This document shows, one piece after another, positions 25,542 to 37,000 of a DNA stretch of 64,000 bases. Under the pieces are notes generated by a model, which did not search any database, was not told the DNA's origin, and saw only the letters and a program-made list of their open reading frames with translations. The DNA comes from Prevotella merdae (lineage in GTDB: Bacteria; Bacteroidota; Bacteroidia; Bacteroidales; Bacteroidaceae), in assembly GCF_900290275.1 (NCBI RefSeq), contig NZ_LT985325.1:172807-236806 (forward strand). Reading direction: 5' to 3'. Every line of letters starts with the position of its first letter. Position 1 is the first letter of the stretch. Both the position numbers and the translations under genes were made by a program.

Positions 25542-25612
25542 AGGTACCTAGCAGAGTCGAACTGCTCTACACGGTTTTGCAGACCGTTACCTAACCGATC
25601 GGCCAAGGTACC
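25542..25612 (-). tRNA. tRNA-Cys (GCA)
   Basis: On the minus strand a full cloverleaf can be drawn: acceptor GGTACCT with AGGTACC, a D arm with GGTTAGGTA, anticodon GCA in the loop CTGCAAA, and T arm AGCAG-TTCGACT-CTGCT. It is 71 nt with discriminator T; the CCA end is not encoded. Confidence 0.95.
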
Positions 25613-25684
25613 AAATTGCATTTATTATTGAAACATTCTGTCTTGTTGTTTGTTGCAAGTAGTGTTGTTTCTTAATTGCGAGTG

Positions 25685-25716
25685 CAAAGGTAGTATTATT
25701 TATTCAAACTACCAAA
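25685..25716 (-). promoter_or_regulatory. Promoter for tRNA-Cys
   Basis: TTTG (25713-25716), a 20-bp spacer and TACCTTTG (25685-25692) on the minus strand, about 70 bases upstream of the tRNA. Confidence 0.75.
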
Positions 25717-25719
25717 TAT

Positions 25720-25923
25720 TTATGCGCCTTTTTCCTTAAAACATTCATATTTCTTTGTTTTAGGGTCTTTTTTAGCGTGTTTCTTCATCATTTGTTCCTT
25801 TATGGCGCATCCTTTGCATCCGTAGCATCCACTTTTCGACTCGCGAAATGTTTGTCTTATACGACGTATTGTGTATGCAATGGCAAGGAATAGGAGCAGG
25901 AAGACAATGGCGTATTGAATCAT
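25720..25923 (-). CDS. FeoB-associated Cys-rich membrane protein
   Basis: A 67-residue protein with one transmembrane helix (MIQYAIVFLLLFLAIAYTI) and a cysteine cluster GCYGCKGCAIK. This layout is that of the short proteins often coded next to ferrous-iron transporter feoB in Bacteroidetes. No feoB is in this window, so its role in iron uptake is only implied by family. The start at 25923 is preferred to an upstream one at 25965 because it places the helix at the N-terminus. Confidence 0.75.
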   Translation of the reverse strand: MIQYAIVFLLLFLAIAYTIRRIRQTFRESKSGCYGCKGCAIKEQMMKKHAKKDPKTKKYECFKEKGA

Positions 25924-25947
25924 AATGTATAAAATATAGGTTAAACG

Positions 25948-25978
25948 TAGGAGGTACGACTTCAAGCCGTACCTCCTA
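25948..25978 (-). terminator. TAGGAGGTACG palindrome after glyA
   Basis: TAGGAGGTACGAC pairs with GCCGTACCTCCTA around a 5-nt loop, one mismatch. It lies 30 bases after the glyA stop and may terminate it. The sequence is related to the larger palindrome at 56101-56193. Confidence 0.6.
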
Positions 25979-26006
25979 TTATATATGTCGCCCTAAGGCG
26001 CCTTGT

Positions 26007-27287
26007 TTACCAAGCAAAGAGAGGATAGTTCTTCATCGTCTCGTTAACTTTCTGGCGAACGCGTGCTATTACAGCCTCGTCCTCAGGAGCATTGAGCACT
26101 TCTTCGATAAGTTCGGCAATAAGTACCATAAGATCTTCCTTTGCACCACGTGTTGTTATGGCAGGTGTACCAAGACGTATACCAGATGTCTGGAATGCGC
26201 TGCGCGAATCGTAAGGCACCATATTCTTGTTAACAGTGATGTCGGCTGCAACAAGGGCGTTCTCGGCTACCTTACCTGTGAGGTCGGGATATTTAGAGCG
26301 CAAGTCTACAAGCATAGAATGGTTGTCGGTACCACCGCTAACTATGGTGAAACCACGCTTTATAAGCTCTTCGGCCAATACACGCGCATTGGTTTGTACT
26401 TGCTTGGCCCATGTCTTGAACTCAGGCTTTAGTGCTTCGCCAAATGCAACTGCCTTGGCAGCGATAACATGCTCAAGTGGTCCGCCCTGCTGACCAGGGA
26501 ACACTGCCGAGTTGAGCAACTGGCTCATCATCTTTGTAACTCCCTTCGGTGTCTTAAGACCCCAAGGATTCTCGAAATCCTTACCCATGAGGATGATACC
26601 GCCACGTGGACCACGCAGAGTCTTGTGTGTTGTAGATGTCACAATATGTGCATACTTAACAGGATTGTCGAGCAATCCGGCAGCAATCAATCCGGCTGGG
26701 TGTGCCATATCTATCATCAGAAGAGCACCAACCTTATCGGCAATCTCGCGCATACGCTTGTAGTCCCACTCGCGGCTGTAAGCCGAACCACCACCAATAA
26801 TAAGCTTAGGCTTATGCTCAATAGCAAGTTGCTCCATATGGTCGTAGTTTACACGTCCAGTCTCAGGGTCGAGGTCGTAGCCAATGGCATTATATAGAAT
26901 GCCAGATGTGTTTACACTTGAGCCATGAGAAAGGTGACCGCCGTGAGCAAGGTTAAGTCCGAGGAATGTATCGCCTGGCTTAAGTACTGCCAACAGCACA
27001 GCAGCGTTGGCCTGTGCACCAGAGTGAGGCTGCACATTTGCATACTCTGCACCAAAGAGTTCCTTAATGCGCTCGATGGCAAGATTCTCTACTTCGTCCA
27101 CAACTTGACAACCACCATAATAGCGTTTGCCAGGATAGCCTTCGGCATACTTGTTGGTAAGGTACGATCCCATTGCTTCCATCACTTCGTCGCTGACAAA
27201 GTTCTCTGAGGCGATAAGTTCAATGCCTCTCAACTGACGCTGGTGTTCTTTCTCGATAAGGTCGAAAACTACTTGGTCTCTTTTCAT
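26007..27287 (-). CDS. glyA: Serine hydroxymethyltransferase
   Basis: Converts serine and tetrahydrofolate to glycine and 5,10-methylene-tetrahydrofolate, the main one-carbon source. The 426 residues are standard. The PLP lysine is K222 in [13 protein letters not shown], and the N-terminal IELIASENF and [13 protein letters not shown] motifs are complete. It lies 45 bases after pyrI on the same strand, so it may be the last gene of a pyrBI transcript. Confidence 0.98.
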   Translation of the reverse strand: MKRDQVVFDLIEKEHQRQLRGIELIASENFVSDEVMEAMGSYLTNKYAEGYPGKRYYGGCQVVDEVENLAIERIKELFGAEYANVQPHSGAQANAAVLLAVLKPGDTFLGLNLAHGGHLSHGSSVNTSGILYNAIGYDLDPETGRVNYDHMEQLAIEHKPKLIIGGGSAYSREWDYKRMREIADKVGALLMIDMAHPAGLIAAGLLDNPVKYAHIVTSTTHKTLRGPRGGIILMGKDFENPWGLKTPKGVTKMMSQLLNSAVFPGQQGGPLEHVIAAKAVAFGEALKPEFKTWAKQVQTNARVLAEELIKRGFTIVSGGTDNHSMLVDLRSKYPDLTGKVAENALVAADITVNKNMVPYDSRSAFQTSGIRLGTPAITTRGAKEDLMVLIAELIEEVLNAPEDEAVIARVRQKVNETMKNYPLFAW

Positions 27288-27332
27288 ATTGCTTAGGGTT
27301 TTAAGGGTTTATATATAATAATGTAGAGAAGC

Positions 27333-27791
27333 TTATACCAATTCTACATTTTCTATGTATTGTTCCTTGTCGCAGTAGTGGCACTTAAGTATGCCGTGCA
27401 CCTTGTCTACCACGTTGAAAACGGTGTGCATTGGCTCGTTATTGGTAATGCATTTTGGGTTGTTGCACTTAACAATGCCGCGCAGTTCGTTAGGTGTTAC
27501 TACGGTTTTCTTCTCAACAACCTCATAGTCTTTGATTATGTTGAGCACCACATTAGGCGCTACAACCGATAGACGTGATATTTCTTCATCTGTGAAGAAC
27601 TTGTCCGACACCTTGATAATGCCCTTGCGTCCTATCTTGCTTGAAGGATAGTTGTAGCCAATGGTTACAGGATTCTCCAATGTTTGGAGTTTCAGAAGAC
27701 TAACAACCTCATAAGTCTTCTCTGCTGGAATATGGTCGATAACGGTACCGTTCTTGATAGCGGCTACCAGTCGTTCTGTCTTGTTGTTCAT
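27333..27791 (-). CDS. pyrI: Aspartate carbamoyltransferase regulatory chain
   Basis: Binds CTP or ATP and adjusts PyrB activity in pyrimidine synthesis. The 152-residue protein has the N-terminal allosteric domain and a C-terminal zinc site of four cysteines (C109, C114, C137, C140). The pair with pyrB, 36 bases upstream, is the PyrBI form of the enzyme. Confidence 0.96.
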   Translation of the reverse strand: MNNKTERLVAAIKNGTVIDHIPAEKTYEVVSLLKLQTLENPVTIGYNYPSSKIGRKGIIKVSDKFFTDEEISRLSVVAPNVVLNIIKDYEVVEKKTVVTPNELRGIVKCNNPKCITNNEPMHTVFNVVDKVHGILKCHYCDKEQYIENVELV

Positions 27792-27827
27792 TTTTTTAGA
27801 TTAATTGATATAATAAAATAAACATTA

Positions 27828-28772
27828 CTACTCAATGATGGTCTTGTCGTTCTTTACATCGTCGAGCGATATACCAAGAACGTCGCAGAAGATAGCCTCG
27901 CGAGCAAACAGACCATTGCCTGCCTGCTGAATGTAGTAAGCGTGCTGGCTCTCGTCAACATCGTATGCAATCTCGTTTACACGAGGTAGCGGATGCATAA
28001 TCTTCATGTTAGGCTTGGCCTTTGCAAGCATCTGGCGCTTTAGGATGTATACATTCTTTACGCGCTCGTATTCCATAAGGTCGGAGAAACGTTCCTTCTG
28101 CACGCGTGTCATATAGAGAATGTCGGCATCGGCAATGATGTCTTCGTTGAACTCGGTATGCTCAACATACTTGATACCATGGTTGCGGCAATATATTTTA
28201 TATTCTTCCGGCATGGCAAGCTCTTTAGGAGCTATGAAGTGGAATGTAGGATTGAAGTGGCGCATTGCTGTGATGAGCGAGTGTACGGTACGTCCATACT
28301 TCAGGTCGCCTACAAGATAAATGTTGAGGTTGTCGAGGGTGCCTTGAGTCTTGTATATAGAGTAGAGGTCAAGGAGACACTGTGAAGGGTGCATGTGTGC
28401 ACCATCGCCAGCATTGACGATAGGCACTGGAGCTACTTCGCTTGCATATTGAGCTGCTCCTTCTACATAGTGGCGCATAACGATGACGTCGGCATAGTTG
28501 GAAACCATAAGCACTGTGTCCTTCAGTGTTTCGCCCTTAGAAACGCTCGAAGCCTTTGCGTCAGAGAAACCTATAACACGTGCGCCAAGACGATTGGCTG
28601 CTGTTTCAAAGCTAAGACGTGTACGTGTGGACGGCTCGAAGAAGAGAGTCGCTACCACTTTGCCTTTAAGAAGTTCGCGATTAGGATGCTTCTCAAATTC
28701 ATGTGCCATTTCAAGGAGGTACATTATCTTCTCCTTTGAAAGGTCGGCGATTGTAACAAAATCGTGTCTCAT
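27828..28772 (-). CDS. pyrB: Aspartate carbamoyltransferase catalytic chain
   Basis: Makes N-carbamoyl-aspartate, the first committed step of pyrimidine synthesis. The 314-residue protein contains the carbamoyl-phosphate loop [12 protein letters not shown] (S48 to R52) and [21 protein letters not shown] follows near the C-terminus. It is coded directly before pyrI. Confidence 0.97.
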   Translation of the reverse strand: MRHDFVTIADLSKEKIMYLLEMAHEFEKHPNRELLKGKVVATLFFEPSTRTRLSFETAANRLGARVIGFSDAKASSVSKGETLKDTVLMVSNYADVIVMRHYVEGAAQYASEVAPVPIVNAGDGAHMHPSQCLLDLYSIYKTQGTLDNLNIYLVGDLKYGRTVHSLITAMRHFNPTFHFIAPKELAMPEEYKIYCRNHGIKYVEHTEFNEDIIADADILYMTRVQKERFSDLMEYERVKNVYILKRQMLAKAKPNMKIMHPLPRVNEIAYDVDESQHAYYIQQAGNGLFAREAIFCDVLGISLDDVKNDKTIIE

Positions 28773-28801
28773 TTGTTTATTTTAGAATTAATGGTTGTTG
28801 C

Positions 28802-29641
28802 TTATTTTCCTTGAAAATCCTTATACGAATGCTCAAGATCCAAATAGTGGAAGTTGTGCTGTCTTTGTTGCTCTAACGGTGGTATTGCCATATAGTTGCC
28901 ATACTTATTGGATAGGTATGTGTTGTAGTCGGCCACACCGTTAAGCATTGTGTCCTCGAAGGTGTAGGGTGTAGGTGTTCCAAGTGTCGACTTTAGCAAT
29001 GTGCCTTTGCTGCCATCATCATAGTCGGCAACCAGTCGGCACTTGTCGTAGTCGTATTTCTGTAGCAGAGTCTTGATATGTTCCTGAATCTGCTTCATGT
29101 TATATATCTTTCGGCACAGCAGTGGAAGCCATGAACTTGGTCCGTGACCGTGCTTGTATGGGTCGCGATGTATGAGGTAGAGCACACGCTTATAATACTC
29201 GTACTTGGCGAAATGCATCTTGCGTTTAAGCCAACCTTCGGGTGCACCGTCAATAGGAAACACATCGAGGTATATGCCACCTATATATTTAAGGTGCATA
29301 CGTTCGATAAGGGTTGTTGATGCATCCTGTATCTTACCAAATGGCAATGGATATTGATCGTCGTTCTCGGCACATACAAACTCGAATGGTTGCGGCAGCC
29401 ACTGTTTTGCATTCTTTATAAGAAGATTGTAGTCGGCACGTGGCATAGCAATGTCAATATCGTCGTCCCATGGAATAAATCCCTTATGACGTATGGCGCC
29501 AATCATTGTACCTGCCCAGATATAGTAACGCAGGTTGTGCTCTTGGCATACCGAGTGCAGAGTCTTGGCAATGCGAAGTATATGCTTGTGTACATCGTTG
29601 ATGTTGTAATTCGCCATATTGCAATAGTTTCTGTTAGACAA
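28802..29641 (-). CDS. LicD-family phosphotransferase
   Basis: A 279-residue LicD protein. The core motif GAIRHKGFIPWDDDIDIAM is seen near residues 48-66, with the acidic DDDID as probable metal ligand. LicD enzymes move phosphocholine, or a like phospho-amino-alcohol, from its CDP form to a glycan. It is 8 bases after a LicC-like nucleotidyltransferase, which would make the CDP-activated donor. No choline kinase (LicA) is seen in the window, so phosphocholine itself is not proven. Confidence 0.9.
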   Translation of the reverse strand: MSNRNYCNMANYNINDVHKHILRIAKTLHSVCQEHNLRYYIWAGTMIGAIRHKGFIPWDDDIDIAMPRADYNLLIKNAKQWLPQPFEFVCAENDDQYPLPFGKIQDASTTLIERMHLKYIGGIYLDVFPIDGAPEGWLKRKMHFAKYEYYKRVLYLIHRDPYKHGHGPSSWLPLLCRKIYNMKQIQEHIKTLLQKYDYDKCRLVADYDDGSKGTLLKSTLGTPTPYTFEDTMLNGVADYNTYLSNKYGNYMAIPPLEQQRQHNFHYLDLEHSYKDFQGK

Positions 29642-29649
29642 GTTTTTTT

Positions 29650-30378
29650 TCAGATGAGGCTTGCTGGTATAAGCTCATTTGCCTGATTGAAGTCTTCTAC
29701 GGTATCAAGCTCTATAGAGAAGAGGTCTGTGGTGTTGACGGCACGGAACTTGTGTCCCTGAGGTATAAGGCGCTCAAAGGCTCGCTCGTAGAATATGTCT
29801 ACAAGTTTCTCGTTTTCTATCATCTGCTCAAGTTCGCTATATAGCGCCTTGCTGTATACTGCGTCAATCTTCTCTATGCCAACCGACTCGCCCATTGCCT
29901 TTGCTATGTCGAGTGTCTTGCTTATCTCTGTCACCATACCGTCGGCTCCAGCTATAACCTTCATCTCTTCCTCGCCAAGCTTATGTGTATTTACGGCAAG
30001 AGCAGTGCCTTCTGTTTGTGCTATGCGTGCAACAATAGCTGGGTCGAAGAGTATGTCGCTGTCTAGTAAAATGAAGTCTTCAGCATCGACACTTGGACGT
30101 GCCAGCCACAACGAGTATATGTTGTTGGTGGTTTGGTAGTCGTTGTTCTGTATGAAGGTGAGCTTCATGTCTGGATAATGATTGGTGAGGAAGTTGCGTA
30201 TCATCTCCTCGCGATAACCAGTAACAACAGTCAAATCGTTTATACCTATTGCTTTGATGCTGTCTACAGTACGCTCAAGCAATGTGCGTGAGCCAACACT
30301 AAGCAGGCACTTAGGGCATTTATCGGTAAGCGGGCGAAGGCGCGAAGCCATACCAGCTGCAAGAATCACTGCTTTCAT
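29650..30378 (-). CDS. LicC-like sugar/choline-phosphate nucleotidyltransferase
   Basis: A 242-residue protein with the nucleotidyltransferase signature LAAGMASRLRPLTDKCPKC (about 6-24) and the metal-binding LLDSDILF near 100. It most resembles the phosphocholine cytidylyltransferase group, which couples CTP to phosphocholine. Genes on both sides (a HisC-like PLP enzyme and LicD) suggest a short pathway that makes and transfers a CDP-activated amino-alcohol. The nucleotide and substrate need a test. Confidence 0.85.
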   Translation of the reverse strand: MKAVILAAGMASRLRPLTDKCPKCLLSVGSRTLLERTVDSIKAIGINDLTVVTGYREEMIRNFLTNHYPDMKLTFIQNNDYQTTNNIYSLWLARPSVDAEDFILLDSDILFDPAIVARIAQTEGTALAVNTHKLGEEEMKVIAGADGMVTEISKTLDIAKAMGESVGIEKIDAVYSKALYSELEQMIENEKLVDIFYERAFERLIPQGHKFRAVNTTDLFSIELDTVEDFNQANELIPASLI

Positions 30379-30380
30379 CT

Positions 30381-31442
30381 TTATTTGTTGTTTAGTGCAA
30401 TGCGCTTAATTACATCGCACACAAGGCGGTTCTGCTCGCGGCGTCCGAGTGTTATGCGCATATGTGTGTTGATGTCAGGCTCGTTCATAAACTTTACCTT
30501 ATAGCTTTGGCTAGCAAACTCAGCCTCCAAAGCCTCCTTCAACTCAATAGGATATTTAATTAGGATGAAGTTGGCAATAGACTTGTAAACCTTAAATCCT
30601 GGCAAGGCGCCAATCTCCTCGGTATACATAGCGCGTGCCTCGTCCATTACATTGGCTATTTCGCGGTAATGGCTTTCCGATTTAATTGCGGCTATAGCCA
30701 CCTCTTCGGATAGACGGTCGTAGCCGAGATATTTGTTGGCATAACGGCCAAAGCGTTCCATCATCTCGCCTTTTCCTACAAAACCAAATCCCCAACGCAA
30801 GCCAGGGAGGCCATAGAACTTAGACAGTGTGCGGCAGAAGATGATATTAGGATGGCGCTCAATCATATCTTTTATGTAGCTTATGTCGGATGTTACATAC
30901 GAGGCGTAAGCCTCGTCAACAAGCATTACCGATGTTTCTGGCAACATCTGTGCAAGAAGCTCAAGCTCGTCAACGGTCAGACCGTTGCCGGTTGGGTTAT
31001 TGGGCGATGCTACAAGCATAATCTTAGGCTGCTCTTCGTCTATCATCTTCTTCAAAGCTTCGAAGTCGTAGGCAAAGGAGTCGTTAGTTTCGTACACGGG
31101 ATAAAGCATTGTATTACCGTTAACCTCGTCGGCTATAGACTTGTAATACCACCAAGAGAACTTTGGAATGAACATCTTGCGGTTGCCATCTTCGCCTGTA
31201 AGGAAGTAGTGAACAGCCATCTTCAGAAGGTCCTCGGCACCATAACCAAGGAGAATCTGTTTTTCGTCGATACCATAGTATTCGGCAAGAAATTCGGAGA
31301 ATATACTTTTCTTACCCTCATCGTAGATACGGGTGTAGAATGCAAGCTTGCGTATGTCGAAGTTTTTTATAGCGTTCACAACTTCGTCTGATGGGGTGAA
31401 ATTGAATTCGTTCCTATCGAGATAATTCAACTCTTTATTCAT
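30381..31442 (-). CDS. HisC/CobD-like PLP-dependent enzyme
   Basis: A class I/II aminotransferase-fold protein of 353 residues. ASPNNPTGNG (about 145-154), D176 in VDEAYASY, the PLP lysine K208 in CRTLSKFYG and R216 are all present. It resembles histidinol-phosphate aminotransferase and its relative CobD, a threonine-phosphate decarboxylase. Its place beside LicC- and LicD-like genes, and not among his genes, points to a phosphorylated amino-alcohol as product. The gap to the next gene is only 2 bases. Confidence 0.82.
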   Translation of the reverse strand: MNKELNYLDRNEFNFTPSDEVVNAIKNFDIRKLAFYTRIYDEGKKSIFSEFLAEYYGIDEKQILLGYGAEDLLKMAVHYFLTGEDGNRKMFIPKFSWWYYKSIADEVNGNTMLYPVYETNDSFAYDFEALKKMIDEEQPKIMLVASPNNPTGNGLTVDELELLAQMLPETSVMLVDEAYASYVTSDISYIKDMIERHPNIIFCRTLSKFYGLPGLRWGFGFVGKGEMMERFGRYANKYLGYDRLSEEVAIAAIKSESHYREIANVMDEARAMYTEEIGALPGFKVYKSIANFILIKYPIELKEALEAEFASQSYKVKFMNEPDINTHMRITLGRREQNRLVCDVIKRIALNNK

Positions 31443-31457
31443 TATAATGATTATTTT

Positions 31458-32789
31458 TTATTTAGATGCAAAGGTAGTGCAATTTTCTGAGTTAGCAGTA
31501 AGTTTGCTCCGAAAAACAAAGAATATTACTGCTAAAGTCACCGAAGCAACGCTGGCGGCTATGGCAATAAGGAAGAATTGACGGTAGCCAATGTCCATTT
31601 GTATCAGTCCGGCAAACACTCCAGCTACTATTGTTGTTGTCCAAGTTAAGCTTGCTGCTGTGGCTCGCCTTAACTGGCTTCCGTCTTTTGTTGCAAACAG
31701 TTCGACAATGGCTGTATAGGCATTGCTGCCAAAGCCAATAGCTATACCGCATGCCAACATTATGCCACACACATCAAACAGTGAGTAGGCTATGTTGTTG
31801 CTTAGATTTTCGAGTAGGATGCTGTATGTAAGTAGTGCTGTAGACATTGGTATAATACACTCTTTCCATTGGCAGCGCCTTATAGCAAGTTTTCCAATCC
31901 AGCGTCCTACAAATGTGGCTACTACTCCCACTGTGCCTAAAGCCAGTCCTAACTCTTGTGGGGCAAGGCTCAACCCTCCATTGTGTGTCATATCTATAAG
32001 GAATAGGGGTACGATGATAATGGTGAGCGATAGTGGCAGCATAAATATTAAGAAGAAACATAGCATCAGTCGGTTGCGCCAGCCTTGCATCATAAGGTCT
32101 ACTGCTTTGACATGGTCGTGACCATGCAATCCGAATATATCTTTCTTGGCTACTACAGGTTTCTTGCCACCTGGTAGGAATATGCTATGCCAAAGCCAGA
32201 TACAGAACTCAACGCCTGCCATTATGTAGAATACAAGGCTCCACGAATAGCGCACGTTGCGCGTAACCACCTCCATATTGCCTGCCAACATTGTCATTAC
32301 GCCAATGCCAAAAAGCAAGGCAAGGCTCTTGGATAATAGTGCAAACAGACGGTGTTGATGGTTGGCTGTTGCTTCGTCATCGGTGTAGAAGCGGTTGGCA
32401 GCAATGCTGTAGAACACTCCTGATACAACAACAAAAGGCATAAAACATAGTGTGCCTTGCAGCCAATATGAAGTTGGCAGCGTGAATGCAACCAACCATA
32501 GTGATAGTGCAGATATGAACTCTGCCGAAAGAATCCATACTTTGGTTGTGCCACGGAAGTAAGTTACTACCATTTCGAATAATGGTCGTAGCGTAAAAGG
32601 TATGGCTAACAACGATACGTAGAGTGCAATTTGACTGTTATTCAGTCCGTATCTACGCATCATAATAGTGGTAAGCACAAGGACAGACAGCAACATACCG
32701 TCGCCGAAGTGCAGCGACGGAAACCATGACCAACGCATACGGCGCGGTGCCGTAGTTTTGGTGTTGTTGGTTGTTGTGTTGTCTGTCAT
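31458..32789 (-). CDS. MFS transporter, AmpG-like
   Basis: A 443-residue, 12-helix major facilitator protein. The N-terminal WSWFPSLHFGDGMLLSV is like the start of the following AmpG-type permease, so the two look like paralogues. The substrate is unknown, but AmpG proteins carry anhydro-muropeptides into the cytoplasm. It is 13 bases after the second permease. Confidence 0.8.
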   Translation of the reverse strand: MTDNTTTNNTKTTAPRRMRWSWFPSLHFGDGMLLSVLVLTTIMMRRYGLNNSQIALYVSLLAIPFTLRPLFEMVVTYFRGTTKVWILSAEFISALSLWLVAFTLPTSYWLQGTLCFMPFVVVSGVFYSIAANRFYTDDEATANHQHRLFALLSKSLALLFGIGVMTMLAGNMEVVTRNVRYSWSLVFYIMAGVEFCIWLWHSIFLPGGKKPVVAKKDIFGLHGHDHVKAVDLMMQGWRNRLMLCFFLIFMLPLSLTIIIVPLFLIDMTHNGGLSLAPQELGLALGTVGVVATFVGRWIGKLAIRRCQWKECIIPMSTALLTYSILLENLSNNIAYSLFDVCGIMLACGIAIGFGSNAYTAIVELFATKDGSQLRRATAASLTWTTTIVAGVFAGLIQMDIGYRQFFLIAIAASVASVTLAVIFFVFRSKLTANSENCTTFASK

Positions 32790-32802
32790 GTGGTTTGTTT
32801 TT

Positions 32803-34077
32803 TTATTTCTTCTTTCCGAAGTCTGGGTCTATCTTCAAGAACGCCGTAACGATGAATGTGATTAGGCAGCATGCCATGACGATGATGAAGAAGGTTTGGT
32901 AGCCTACAATATCCTTTATATATCCCGACACCATACCTGGAAGCATCAGTCCGAGATAGGAAATGCCAGTACATATAGAGTAGTGGGATGTTTGAAACTT
33001 TCCCTTGCAGTAGTACAGCATATATAGCGTTAGCACCGTAAAGCCTAATCCATATCCAAATTGTTCAACAAATAGGCACGATGATACGAGCCAAATGTTG
33101 GAGTTGAGTGTATAGCTTAGGTATATGTACACCACGTCGGGCAATGTTATGGCGCAAACCATAGGCCAAAGCCATTTCTTCATGCCGTCTCTACTAACTA
33201 ATACGCCACCTATGATGCCGCCAAGAAGCAAGCCTATTATGCCTACAAATCCTTGGGCAAAACCATATTCACCAAGTGTAAGTCCGAGTCCGCCTTCTGT
33301 ACTTGGGCGCATTAGAAATGTCTTGGTCATTGTATTTAGCAATGCCTCAGGAAAGCGATACAGCAAGAGGAACACCATGGCAAAGATGGTATCCTTTAAT
33401 TCGAACTTGCTGAAGAATGTTATAAACATCGACTTCAGTTCTCTTGCAATATCGGACGCTTTCTTTTGTGTGGCAACATCTTCGTCAGAGCGTGGCATTA
33501 CACGACTATGGTAGAGCCATATGCAGATGAACAGACCTGCAAGACCATAGAATACCAAGGTCCATGTGTACACAACACTCATATTGAAATAGTTCTCAAG
33601 CTTGTCGGCAAGTTTGGCAAGACCAGCATTGACAAACACAACGGCAAGTCTATAGAAAGTGTTTCTTAGTCCTACATATTTGGTTTGGTTGTGCTCGTCA
33701 AGCATCAGCATGTAGTAGCCATCTGCGGCTATGTCGTGTGTGGCACTGGCAAAAGCCATGGAGAAGAAAAAGAACATTGTGCCTTGAAACCAAAATGCTG
33801 TTGGCAACGTAAAGGCAATACCAGCCAATGCACCTCCAATGAGCATCTGCATTGTCAGTATCCACCAACGCTTGGTTTTTAGGATGTCTATAAACGGACT
33901 CCATAATGGCTTCAACACCCACGGCAGACAAAGCCATCCGGCATACAATGCCACGTCGGCATCACTCAGTCCCATCTGCATATACATAAATACAGACAGG
34001 GCTGTTACGATGATGTTGGGCAGTCCCTCAGCAAAATACAGTGTGGGAATCCATGCCCACGGATTGGTCTTCATCAT
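32803..34077 (-). CDS. AmpG-family muropeptide permease
   Basis: A 424-residue, 12-helix MFS protein. The start [19 protein letters not shown] and then [14 protein letters not shown] are the typical AmpG pattern. AmpG carries N-acetylglucosaminyl-anhydro-muropeptides across the inner membrane in peptidoglycan recycling. Its start codon overlaps the stop of the upstream SpoIID fusion by 4 bases (ATGA), which means translational coupling with a protein that carries a peptidoglycan-cleaving domain. Confidence 0.88.
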   Translation of the reverse strand: MMKTNPWAWIPTLYFAEGLPNIIVTALSVFMYMQMGLSDADVALYAGWLCLPWVLKPLWSPFIDILKTKRWWILTMQMLIGGALAGIAFTLPTAFWFQGTMFFFFSMAFASATHDIAADGYYMLMLDEHNQTKYVGLRNTFYRLAVVFVNAGLAKLADKLENYFNMSVVYTWTLVFYGLAGLFICIWLYHSRVMPRSDEDVATQKKASDIARELKSMFITFFSKFELKDTIFAMVFLLLYRFPEALLNTMTKTFLMRPSTEGGLGLTLGEYGFAQGFVGIIGLLLGGIIGGVLVSRDGMKKWLWPMVCAITLPDVVYIYLSYTLNSNIWLVSSCLFVEQFGYGLGFTVLTLYMLYYCKGKFQTSHYSICTGISYLGLMLPGMVSGYIKDIVGYQTFFIIVMACCLITFIVTAFLKIDPDFGKKK

Positions 34078-37000
34078 TTGTATATCTTCTTTATCTCCGC
34101 GCCACGATAGTAGTGCAGCAAGATGTTGTCGTACTTATAACCTTTGGCACCCATAACAGCAGCACCAATCTGGCACATGCCTACGCCATGTCCCCATCCG
34201 GCTCCTGTAAGTTGGAAGGTTTGTGGCACACCATTCTTTATGTCTTCCTTGTCTACCACAAACGCACTGCTATATAGATGCGACTCGCTAAGAGCACGAC
34301 GAATCTCAAGTTCCTTGCCTACTGTAAATGTACGCTCTGTGCCCACAATCTTCAGTCTACTTATACGTCCGCTTGTACCACGTTCTATTGGTATGATGTC
34401 TACAATGTCGCCGAATTCTATCTTCAACTTGTTTGACAAGAGATTCTTAATCTGTTCCTGTGTGTAGGTTACATGCCAGCGATAGAAGTCGGTTGTCTCT
34501 TGGTCGTAGTCGTTAAGCACCTCAGACAGAATCTTCTTGTCGTTGGTGTTGCAGAACGACTCAGGTGATGTGCGAATCCATTTATCAGCATTAGCCTCAA
34601 TAGTTAGATCAGGCAGCTTGGCAGTATCAATGTTCTTGCCGCTGCATCCGTCTTCGCTTGTCACCCAGTCTCTTACTCCAATTAGATAAGGCTTTTTTAT
34701 ATTCTCCCAGCAATACTGGAACTCCTCTGTAGCACCTCCGCAACACTTGGAGAAACGTGCGTCGCATATCTCGTCGCCATCTATAAGAATCTGTCCACGA
34801 GTTTCGTGTATAGCCTGTGCAACGTTAGGACTTGTTGCCTTTGTTATACCCTGATAGCGTTGGCAGTGGTCGTCGGCACATACATCAAATATGGTATGGT
34901 CCTCACGGTCGTACCATTTTATTAGCTCGTCGTCTTTTCTTATGAACGAGAAGAATCCGTTTTGTCCGGCACCTGTCTGCTGCTTGCGTCGTTGCTCTAT
35001 TTGTGATAGCAGCCAACTACGTGATATCACAGCATGAGCCTTTAGCAGTTCTAGGCTTGATGTGGCACGCATCTCGCTTGATATAACGCTTTCCAGATAC
35101 GATTCAACAGGCAATTCGTTTATGGCGCACACCATATCCGAGTCGACAACAAGTCGCAGTGTTCCAAGGAATGTCTGTGTCTCCTGACGTTCCCAGTGAT
35201 AATTCACGCCTATTGTAACGTCGTGTAATGAGAATGAAGCATCGGTCGACTGTGGATGGAAGGTTAGTTCTCTGTACTGGTTGCCGTTCCACATGATGCC
35301 ACCCTCATGGAATTCAACAATCTGTTCGCCTTCAATAAGGTTTCCCTTAGCCATATACGGCTTATTGAGCGAGAATGATATCTTGGCTCCGCTTACAATG
35401 CCTACTGATACAGATGGTTGCTTTCCGGCAAAGTGAGCAGTAGAGCTGAGCTGGTCTTCAGCACGCATGCGCAGCTTTTCTACTGTTTCCTTGAAATCCT
35501 GCTGGCGCATACCACATTCCTTTAATATTTCAAGAGCCTCGTCGGCAGTAATGTTCTCGAAGTCTTCATGTCGTGGTGTAACGATGAATCCCGACATATC
35601 TATAGCCCCCGGGCTAATGATTCGCTTGGCATCGTCTTCGGCAAAGTAGCAGTCGGGACGATGTTTAGCACGTGGAATAACAATTGTTATATAGCTGTCA
35701 CCATCGCGCCATGCCACAATATTCATCATAGGCTCGGTGTCGCCGCCGTGCATAGGCAGTACAGAATGTAGTATACGGAACAGTTGTTCGCCAGTAGCCG
35801 TGTCGGTACAGCGTATAACAAATAGCGGAATAGCAGTTGGTATAGCAGCAATCTCGCCTTTATCGTCCTTCTTTATAAGTACCTCCATATCACGGCTAAG
35901 TCGAGCCCAATCGGTCTGCAATGGTAACAAGCCTGAGCATATAGCTTGGAAGTGCATATGATCAGGTGCCGATGCTCCACACTTAGGACCGTTATAGAAC
36001 ACGGTTAGAGCCGGATAGATGTTAAGCAATTTGTACATTTCGCCATAGTTGATGCCAATGCTCTGTGGGCGATGTGCACGCAAGGCGATAGTGAAATGCT
36101 GCGGCATGATAGGGAATGGATTGACAAGAAGTGTAAAGTTCTTGTCTATCTGCTTCTGCATCTGTTCCTTTGGACGGTTCTGCTCACATAAGAAACAAGG
36201 ACGCTGAGCTATGCTCTTCTTGTCGATACTTGCTCCGGTAGACACCATTCGTGCCGGGTTAAACTGCAACTTAATTGTTATCTCGCCGCAAGTAAGCTCG
36301 CGTGTCTTTACGTTTTGCAGGTCACGGAAGTGTTGACGTGCATCTTCCCACAACTCAAGTTGTCGGTTAAAGAAGCGTTGCAGCGAGCTGTCGGCTGTAG
36401 TATCAGTGCATCCAGACGATAGTTGCTGACGTGCGGCAATCTCAAGAGTGCGTAGACGGTCCTTATACAGATTGTTTGCATTCTGTCGTTCAATGCTAAG
36501 GGCTGCATCGCTATTGCCGTCCCAACGGCGGCATAGATACAGTTCGTCGAATATTCTGCCTATACGATACTTGCGCGAGAAGGCAAGTCCAAGGGCATAA
36601 TCCTCGCCGTAGCTTGTATTAGGAAATTGTATCTGGCGCAATATTGGTGTAAAGAAAGCACGTGGAGCGCCAAGTCCGTTTATGCGCAAGGCATTGTTCG
36701 GACCATTTAGGTCGGTCCACTCGCGATGGTCTATTAGGCCTGGAGGCAATGTTTCAAGTTGGAAGTTGCACATACGATAGCTTCCTACGATCATGGCAGC
36801 CCCTTGACGATGAAACTCATCAACGATGCGCTGCAACGTTTGTGGTGATGAGTATAGGTCGTCACTATCGAGCTGGACGGCAAATCTACCGCATCGCATA
36901 TCGTCTATTGCAATATTCCAGCAACCGCCAATACCGAGATCGGTGCGTGTTGGTACGATATGTACAAGGCGTTTGTCGGTTTCGGCAATAGAGTTGAGTA

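Noticed and set aside
25439..25621. N-terminal extension of the HEAT-repeat protein
   Set aside because: The extension would be read through the tRNA-Cys gene, and the signal peptide starts at 25438.
30381..31442. Histidinol-phosphate aminotransferase of histidine synthesis
   Set aside because: The fold fits, but no his genes are near and the neighbours are LicC- and LicD-like; the HisC role is kept only as an alternative.
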